From contig SVEC01000021.1 of assembly GCA_015057555.1 (NCBI GenBank), forward strand, positions 1 through 47,300: a stretch of 47,300 nucleotides of DNA, given 5' to 3'. This document shows positions 42,642-47,300 of the stretch, one piece after another. The stretch comes from Lachnospiraceae bacterium. GTDB lineage: Bacteria; Bacillota; Clostridia; Lachnospirales; Lachnospiraceae. The number at the start of each line of letters is the position of its first letter. The stretch's first letter is position 1. The translations under genes and the position numbers were made by a program. The notes below the pieces were generated by a model, which did no database searches, had not been told where the DNA came from, and saw only the letters and a list, made by a program, of their open reading frames with translations.

Positions 42642-42667
42642 ACGCCTCCTGCTCTTTTAGGAGGCGT
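42642..42667 (-). promoter_or_regulatory. hairpin that hides the ribosome site of the Xre gene
   Basis: ACGCCTCC (42667-42660) pairs with GGAGGCGT (42649-42642) in the leader mRNA. The second arm holds the GGAGG, 9 bases before ATG. Confidence 0.6.
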
Positions 42668-42692
42668 TGCCTCCCTTTTTCGGTATGGTACT

Positions 42693-42728
42693 ACTATAAC
42701 ATACATCTTTTATAATTGCAATATGCAA
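42693..42728 (-). promoter_or_regulatory. Xre gene promoter with palindromic operator
   Basis: TTGCAA (42721-42716), 17-base spacer, TATAGT (42698-42693). TTGCA-ATA-TGCAA (42716-42728) overlaps the -35 box. Confidence 0.7.
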
Positions 42729-42759
42729 GTTAATAATTATTTTCAAAATTTCGTAACGC

Positions 42760-42819
42760 TTGACAAAACAATATAAAAGGATTATAGTGGGCTTAACGAA
42801 GAAATTGCATAATGCAATT
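42760..42819 (+). promoter_or_regulatory. xis promoter with palindromic operator
   Basis: TTGACA (42760-42765), 17-base spacer, TATAGT (42783-42788). AATTGCA-TAA-TGCAATT (42803-42819) is centred about 15 bases past the start, with the same TTGCA-N3-TGCAA core as on the Xre promoter. Confidence 0.75.
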
Positions 42820-42836
42820 AGCAAGGAGGTGATTCA

Positions 42837-43070
42837 ATGACAGAAATGAAAATTGCCTTATCCATAGAGGAAGCAGCCGACTATACCGGAATCGGAAGAA
42901 ATACTCTCCGAGACTTGGTAAAGTGGAAGAAGCTCCCGGTACTTCAGGTAGGACGAAAGGTTTTAATTAAAACCGATATACTGGAGCAGTTCATGGAAGC
43001 CAATGAAGGCAGGGACTTGAGGGATAAGAATACTGTCAAAGCAGTTTGCAGAAAAACTGCTGTAACTTAA
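42837..43070 (+). CDS. xis: excisionase (MerR/HTH_17 type)
   Basis: 77 residues. IALSIEEAADYTGIGRNTLR and LPVLQVGRKVLIKTDILEQF are the typical helix-turn-helix of small excisionases, with the Tn916 Xis pattern. Directs the integrase towards excision. AAGGAGG lies 8 bases before ATG. Divergent from the repressor and followed by a terminator. Confidence 0.92.
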   Translation: MTEMKIALSIEEAADYTGIGRNTLRDLVKWKKLPVLQVGRKVLIKTDILEQFMEANEGRDLRDKNTVKAVCRKTAVT

Positions 43071-43099
43071 AAGGGTGGCTTCCTACGAAACCACCCTTT
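43069..43099 (+). terminator. xis terminator
   Basis: AAAGGGTGG and CCACCCTTT form a 9-bp stem just after the stop. Confidence 0.8.
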
Positions 43100-43457
43100 G
43101 GTATGTATCAGACCGAAGTCATGATATACCTACACGCAAATAGATTATATCATGTGCTTCCTCTGGTATCAACCAAAACTTATGGGAAAGGAGTTGAAAT
43201 TTTATGAATAAGTGAGTGGTTTTCTTTCTTAAGGAATATGTTTTTGCAAGCCCTCGGCGTTTGAGAGCGAAATACACCCATCGCACAAAACTTCGTTTTA
43301 TGCTCTGTGTATTTCGCGATTGCATCGAGCTAATTTACGCAAGCGTAAATATAGTGCCGGATACGGCAATGGGTTCGTAAACGGACACCTAAGTGTCCAC
43401 TCACTTATCTACTACTTCCACCTCTTTCCCTAATCTTATAAGAGAGGAGGAAGCACT
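43100..43457. other. candidate origin of transfer with several inverted repeats
   Basis: CATGATATA (43120-43128) with TATATCATG (43146-43154); GCGAAATACAC (43267-43277) with GTGTATTTCGC (43307-43317); ATTTACGC-AA-GCGTAAAT (43333-43350), then TATAGTGCCGG; GGACAC-CTAA-GTGTCC (43383-43398). The last contains CCTAAGTG, like the TAAGTGCGCC nick region of MOBQ plasmids. No gene supported. A 3-codon ORF (43204-43215) follows a good ribosome site. Confidence 0.5.
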
Positions 43458-45008
43458 ATACAAAGAAATTCATTTATACAGATGAGCAAGCTCCACAATG
43501 TCAGAGGCAGGATTACCTATATATCCAGCCATGCCAAGCAGGAAAATCTGTATGCGGTATATGAAACCACCGACAGACCATACTGGACGGAGCTTGCCAG
43601 ATACAACCAGCAGGAATTCTTAAAAAGTGGTACAGAGGGGAAATGTATCGAAGCAAGGGAACTGATTATAGCATTACCGGAATCGTTTCCCGACCTATAC
43701 TATCCCGACAAGCTGTTACAGCTATTTACCAACCGCTTTAAAGAAAAATATGGTGTGGAGTGTGTATCAGCCCTGCACCATAACAAACGGAAAACCAACT
43801 ATCATATCCATCTCATCTTTTCCGAAAGGGAACTGTTACCGAAACCCATAGAAAAGATTGCAACACGCAACATGTTCTACAATGAACAGGGTAAGCATGT
43901 ACGCACCAAGAAAGAGATACTGGACGATAGTGGGAATGTCCTTAAGGGCTGTAAGATTATCAAAAAGGACGAAGTCTATGAGCGAATCCCATTTACCTTT
44001 AAGAACCCGATGTTCAAGCAGGAAGCATTTGTAGATGAGGCAAAGCGCTTTTATACCGACATTATCAATCGTCTGATAGAGGATGAGAAAGACAAACTCC
44101 ATGTGTTTGACAAAAACGGATTGTATCTTGCCACCAAGAAAATCGGCAAGAATAATCCCAAGGCAGAACAGATAAAAGCAGACAACGAGGTGCGTATGCA
44201 GTGGAATCACGAGGTAGACAGAGCCTTAGTCAGTCAGGTTCCGGAGGATGAAATACGGCAGATAAAGAAAGAATTTATCACAGACCGTATCCGTCAATCC
44301 ATTGACGCATGGGGCAGACAGCCGGATATGCTTGCAAATATTATCATCCATGCAGCCATGAGACTGGCACTTCTGATTTCCAAGGTATTGACTGCCGCAA
44401 GGGAACTGAAAAACAAGTTGTTCCACGAAACTCTTGAAAAAGAGTATGGCACTCCGGCAACTGTAAAAGAGGAAACGATCATAACTGTTGATACAACTCT
44501 GGTTACGGAAGTAGCCAAGGAACCCGAGCCACAGATACCTCCAAGACCGGTTATGCCATCGGAAGCAGCCGCTTTTCCGAAGCTTAAGAAGATTAAGGTT
44601 ACTCTTGATAATCACAATAACCTTATTTTCGAAGCGGAGCGTGAACGGAGCGAACTGGAGATTGAATTGAGCGATTTAAAGGGGCTTGCAAGACTTACCA
44701 AGAAAAAGGAACTTGAAAGTAAGATTTCCTTCAAAACAAAGGAAATACAAACTCTCAAAGCCGGATTATCTGGTATCGTCAGACAGCATGGATTTGCAAC
44801 GGTGCAGGATTTCTATAAAGCATTCTACACAGTACAGAACGCATTCGACACCTATCAAAAGGCATGTGCTAAGTGGGAAAAAGCCTTCGGAGAACAAACT
44901 ACTCCAAAAGCCGAAACCATGCACGAAAAGATACAACGGTATCAAGAAAAAGCTGACAGACAGAACGCCAACCGACCTTACCAAAGCAGAGATAAAGGAG
45001 GGAGATAA
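43458..45008 (+). CDS. MobA/MobL family relaxase
   Basis: 508 residues from the ATG at 43482. GAGGAGG (43444-43450), however, lies 7 bases before an in-frame ATA at 43458, adding QRNSFIQ-type residues, so the true start may be a non-AUG codon. The N-terminal relaxase domain has HNVRGRITYISS with a candidate catalytic Tyr, and NYHIHLIFSEREL, the His-x-His metal motif. A charged helical tail (ARLTKKKELESKI, then RQHGFATVQDFYKAF) follows. It should nick at oriT and carry the strand into a recipient, using a helper element's transfer channel. Confidence 0.9.
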   Translation: MQRNSFIQMSKLHNVRGRITYISSHAKQENLYAVYETTDRPYWTELARYNQQEFLKSGTEGKCIEARELIIALPESFPDLYYPDKLLQLFTNRFKEKYGVECVSALHHNKRKTNYHIHLIFSERELLPKPIEKIATRNMFYNEQGKHVRTKKEILDDSGNVLKGCKIIKKDEVYERIPFTFKNPMFKQEAFVDEAKRFYTDIINRLIEDEKDKLHVFDKNGLYLATKKIGKNNPKAEQIKADNEVRMQWNHEVDRALVSQVPEDEIRQIKKEFITDRIRQSIDAWGRQPDMLANIIIHAAMRLALLISKVLTAARELKNKLFHETLEKEYGTPATVKEETIITVDTTLVTEVAKEPEPQIPPRPVMPSEAAAFPKLKKIKVTLDNHNNLIFEAERERSELEIELSDLKGLARLTKKKELESKISFKTKEIQTLKAGLSGIVRQHGFATVQDFYKAFYTVQNAFDTYQKACAKWEKAFGEQTTPKAETMHEKIQRYQEKADRQNANRPYQSRDKGGR

Positions 45009-45036
45009 TCGCACTTCAAACAATTCACAAAAGCAC

Positions 45037-45065
45037 TTGAACTATTTCTGCATAAGTGTTATTAT
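45037..45065 (+). promoter_or_regulatory. promoter of a candidate antisense RNA
   Basis: TTGAAC (about 45038), 17-base spacer, TATTAT. The RNA would run from about 45073 to the terminator at 45142-45180, opposite the 3' end of the toxin mRNA. Confidence 0.5.
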
Positions 45066-45140
45066 AATTATACAAAGAGAAAGCACCCACTCCAAAGGTG
45101 GATGCTCCGAGTTTAGACTAATATTTGTCCTTACGGACAA

Positions 45141-45180
45141 CGCCTATCCTGTGGACCAGACAGGATAGGCATTTTTATTT
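45141..45180 (+). terminator. terminator after the relaxase and candidate antisense RNA
   Basis: GCCTATCCTGT and ACAGGATAGGC form an 11-bp stem, followed by ATTTTTATTTT on the plus strand. It overlaps the end of the toxin gene on the other strand. Confidence 0.85.
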
Positions 45181-45291
45181 TCGCTTGTTTCTCTTGTCGA
45201 GAAAGGCAAGCAACGCAACAATTAAGCTACCAAAGGACATCAGCAAAGCCAATATCCCTATAAAAATCGAAATGATTTCATAAGCTGTCAT
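45175..45291 (-). CDS. 38-residue holin-like toxin (Hol-Tox type)
   Basis: Too short for most gene finders. It starts MTAYEIISIFIGILALLMS, continues as one membrane helix and ends FLDKRNKRK, the pattern of the holin-like toxin family of type I toxin-antitoxin modules. GGAGG lies 8 bases before ATG. Its promoter is TTGATA-17-TAAAAT (45410-45382), giving a leader of about 85 bases in which AACCTCCC can pair with the GGGAGG ribosome site. A convergent RNA promoter faces it from 45038. It would keep the element in the cell, or disturb the membrane (inference). Confidence 0.75.
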   Translation of the reverse strand: MTAYEIISIFIGILALLMSFGSLIVALLAFLDKRNKRK

Positions 45292-45381
45292 CGGCGCCAC
45301 CTCCCTTCCTATGTATTCCGGTGAACCGGTATCATAAACTCGGGAGGTTACCACCCTGTCATGGGTACTTTCCGTAATTAC

Positions 45382-45410
45382 ATTTTACCAAACATACATT
45401 CGAATATCAA
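45382..45410 (-). promoter_or_regulatory. promoter of the holin-like toxin
   Basis: TTGATA (45410-45405), 17-base spacer, TAAAAT (45387-45382), start near 45375. Confidence 0.7.
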
Positions 45411-45501
45411 CTATTATTTTTATTTCTCTCATCTTGTCCATACGTATGAGCAAGATAACACTATTGCCAGTTACAAGATATTCGTAATGGGCAAACAATT
45501 T

Positions 45502-46701
45502 TTAAATGATTTCACCAATGTACCGAACTGCGACCTCCAATCCTTTTTCGTTTCTAATTTTTTCTGATAGTTGCTTTACTTTCTGATATCTTTCTTCATA
45601 ATGCAATTCCATATCTTTAATACATGAAATAATTTTATCTTCTGTTACATTATGTCCATCGATTTCATCACTTGCCACACCTAGTTTTATAAGCATATCC
45701 GATTGTCCTTTTTGGTCTAAAACATGAGGCACCGGAATCGACGGAATGCCGTATATCAAAGTTGCTGCTGATGTTCCAAATCCACAATGATGAATTACCA
45801 TTTTACATTTATCAAAAAGATAACTGTGCGGAACGGAACCAATCGCAATCATAGAATTCGGCAATTTATATTCCTGTAAGGATTTTTGGAAACCTTGTAT
45901 AATTGCTCTATATCCAGTTTTCTCAAATGCTTTTACAAACATATCCAGTTTATGTACCTCTGCCTTATCTTCAAAAGACATCGCACCCAATGCCAAAAGA
46001 ATCGGTTTGTCTCCACACTTTAAAAAATTATCAAGTTCTTCGTTCGGTTGATAATCTTTTTCTTCCTGATACCAAAATCCCGTAAAAACATGATGCGGTT
46101 CCCAATATGGATTTCTTTCTCTCGCGTATTGGCTAATCGGAATCAAATCATAATTCGAAGACATAATCATCCCGATATCTTTGGCAGGCTTTAAGTTATA
46201 TTTCTTGCGAATCTTATTGTATGGTTTTGCAACCTGACCGGCTATTAAACCGCCTATTACCTTATCGATAAACGTTTTCTTCCTTAGTTTTTCTGGAATC
46301 ATCTCAGGCTGTATCGTAACATTGACTGTTGGTATTCCCAAAACTTCCGCTTCCGTCGCCCCCATTTGTGCGTGTGATACTACGATCAAATCCATCCCTT
46401 TACAAACTTCAAAGACATCTCCTGTAGATTCAACAATTATATCAAAGACAAAATTCATTGTTTTGAGCATACTAAGCATCGGATTTTTATTTTTCCCCCG
46501 AATAATTGCAGCCTCTTTTTCTATATCAATATCCGGACCTATCGGTACGAATTTTATATTACTTGATTCAATCAATTGTTTCCAGCAAGGATGCGAACCA
46601 AGTAATGTGTCATATCCATTTTTATTTAATTCCTGTGCCAAATAAATATAGGGTTGCACATCGCCTCTGGTCCCCATTGTAAACATTGCTATTTTTTTCA
46701 T
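45502..46701 (-). CDS. GT1-family glycosyltransferase (macrolide/sterol glucosyltransferase-like)
   Basis: 399 residues from the ATG at 46701 (GGAGG 8 bases upstream); the frame opens 6 codons earlier. The N-terminus KKIAMFTMGTRGDVQPYIYL is the standard start of UDP-sugar glycosyltransferases acting on lipophilic acceptors. The C-terminal donor site shows MVIHHCGFGTSAATLIYGIP and PHVLDQKGQSDML, the HxGxG...Q pattern. Relatives glucosylate sterols, macrolides or lipids. The acceptor here is unknown. Last gene of a TetR-membrane protein-glycosyltransferase unit; may be element cargo giving drug or lipid modification. Confidence 0.9.
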   Translation of the reverse strand: MKKIAMFTMGTRGDVQPYIYLAQELNKNGYDTLLGSHPCWKQLIESSNIKFVPIGPDIDIEKEAAIIRGKNKNPMLSMLKTMNFVFDIIVESTGDVFEVCKGMDLIVVSHAQMGATEAEVLGIPTVNVTIQPEMIPEKLRKKTFIDKVIGGLIAGQVAKPYNKIRKKYNLKPAKDIGMIMSSNYDLIPISQYARERNPYWEPHHVFTGFWYQEEKDYQPNEELDNFLKCGDKPILLALGAMSFEDKAEVHKLDMFVKAFEKTGYRAIIQGFQKSLQEYKLPNSMIAIGSVPHSYLFDKCKMVIHHCGFGTSAATLIYGIPSIPVPHVLDQKGQSDMLIKLGVASDEIDGHNVTEDKIISCIKDMELHYEERYQKVKQLSEKIRNEKGLEVAVRYIGEII

Positions 46702-46730
46702 AACATTATCCTCCATCAACCTTTCGCAGT

Positions 46731-47123
46731 TTATTCCACGACTTTTTTATCCCCATAATACTGCATCAGGATTAATATCAATGCACTTCCTGCAAATATA
46801 CCATCCATAATTCCGGCAGGTAACAAAAACATCATCAATGCAATTGTTATTACACAGTTTATTACAGATAACACTAAGCCCCACATTCTATTCTTCAATA
46901 ACCCTATTGCTCCAATAAGTCGAAACACTCCATATATTGCTCCCATAACCATCATCATATAAAGATTATCTTGAAAATAGGGAAGTTTAAATTCAAAATA
47001 TTGGCTTATATCATATTTATCAGTTCCTATAAGCAAAGCTGGTATCATTGCAAAAACACCACCAAGTTCCATAAAGCCACCATGAATAATCATCAACATT
47101 GCGGCTATTTTGTATTTTTTCAT
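46731..47123 (-). CDS. small four-helix membrane protein
   Basis: 130 residues with four membrane helices: IAAMLMIIHGGFMELGGVFA, about 55-75, about 77-97 and about 100-122. No family recognised with confidence. It lies between the partial TetR gene (5 bases) and the glycosyltransferase (29 bases) and is probably cotranscribed with them. AAGGAG lies inside the end of the TetR gene. Confidence 0.75.
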   Translation of the reverse strand: MKKYKIAAMLMIIHGGFMELGGVFAMIPALLIGTDKYDISQYFEFKLPYFQDNLYMMMVMGAIYGVFRLIGAIGLLKNRMWGLVLSVINCVITIALMMFLLPAGIMDGIFAGSALILILMQYYGDKKVVE

Positions 47124-47128
47124 AAAAG

Positions 47129-47300
47129 TTAACTCCTTCGCATCTTTATTTCTTTCAATAAGCTTGTAAATATATCTGTCATCATTGATACAATTTCTTC
47201 ATTTGTAAAAACGGCAACCTTGGTTGCACACATTGAAGCAATTCCATGCGTATATACCCAAAGATGTTGATATAAACGTTTTGCATCTTCCTCTTGCAAT
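47129..47300 (-). CDS. TetR-family regulator, C-terminal part only
   Basis: Cut by the window end; the start is outside. The 56 visible residues (LQEEDAKRLYQHLWVYTHGI, then ASMCATKVAVFTNEEIVSMM and a KEIKMRRS end) match the C-terminal ligand domain of TetR/AcrR proteins, including the typical HGIASM turn. The next gene starts 5 bases after its stop. It probably controls the membrane protein and glycosyltransferase behind it. Confidence 0.8.
   Translation of the reverse strand, partial: LQEEDAKRLYQHLWVYTHGIASMCATKVAVFTNEEIVSMMTDIFTSLLKEIKMRRS

Noticed and set aside
43119..43325. 68-residue minus-strand frame in the candidate oriT region
   Set aside because: Runs through inverted repeats, no ribosome site; the repeats explain the region better.
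44686..45168. 160-residue frame overlapping the relaxase end
   Set aside because: Out of frame with the relaxase over most of its length; very basic, no start signal.
40395..45300. Prophage
   Set aside because: Integrase, repressor and a holin-like peptide are present, but no capsid, terminase or tail genes; relaxase and oriT-like repeats fit a mobilizable element.

Overview
The window looks like chromosomal DNA of a motile, saccharolytic Lachnospiraceae (Butyrivibrio / Pseudobutyrivibrio / Lachnospira neighbourhood; genus not certain). Reasons: AT-rich Firmicutes-type promoters and AGGAGG ribosome sites, a glmS ribozyme, a SAM-I riboswitch on metK, flagellin with a sigma-28 promoter, a cytoplasmic cellobiose phosphorylase, and a vestigial SpoIID/SpoIIQ-like pair. 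Most genes are on the minus strand. All assignments come from reading the sequence; no database was searched.

Layout. 1-10.1 kb: core genes: glmS behind a glmS ribozyme and a 19-codon leader ORF, a small membrane protein, an acyltransferase-3/DUF1624 membrane protein, a PD-(D/E)XK-like gene followed by four 73-bp hairpin repeats, then murA-metG and pyrB-pyrI. 10.2-14.7 kb: an islet with a large sortase-anchored surface protein and its own TetR regulator, whose promoter carries a 30-bp palindrome over the start site. 14.8-18.9 kb: a membrane protein, then metK and an ornithine-carbamoyltransferase-like gene under one SAM-I riboswitch, divergent from a TraX-like gene. 18.9-29.6 kb: an LCP cell-wall ligase, HIT protein, FliS and flagellin, DinB, a 1021-residue FliK-like protein, hemolysin III, an M23/G5 peptidase and a small Ig-like protein. 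Two sigma-28 promoters drive the flagellar genes. 29.9-35.7 kb: aldose epimerase, two unknown membrane-anchored proteins, cellobiose phosphorylase, acyl carrier protein. 35.8-40.4 kb: an EAL phosphodiesterase divergent from a Fur/PerR regulator, degenerate SpoIIQ-like and SpoIID-like proteins, and a sugar isomerase.

40.4 kb to the window end: an integrative mobilizable element read from its integrase end. It has tyrosine integrase, Xre repressor, Xis, a candidate oriT, a MobA/MobL relaxase, a 38-residue holin-like toxin with type I toxin-antitoxin features, then glycosyltransferase, membrane protein and a partial TetR as likely cargo. The far end is not in the window.

Most interesting: (1) the transcarbamylase in the metK riboswitch operon has lost both ornithine-contact motifs, so it probably uses another substrate; (2) the FliK-like gene has a sigma-28 promoter inside the loop of a terminator hairpin that would hide its own ribosome site in read-through RNA; (3) a perfect 18-bp stem encloses a three-way-junction element between two convergent genes; (4) a holin-like toxin/antisense RNA candidate lies in the mobile element; (5) two genes have strong ribosome sites aligned with non-AUG codons (ACG, AUA).
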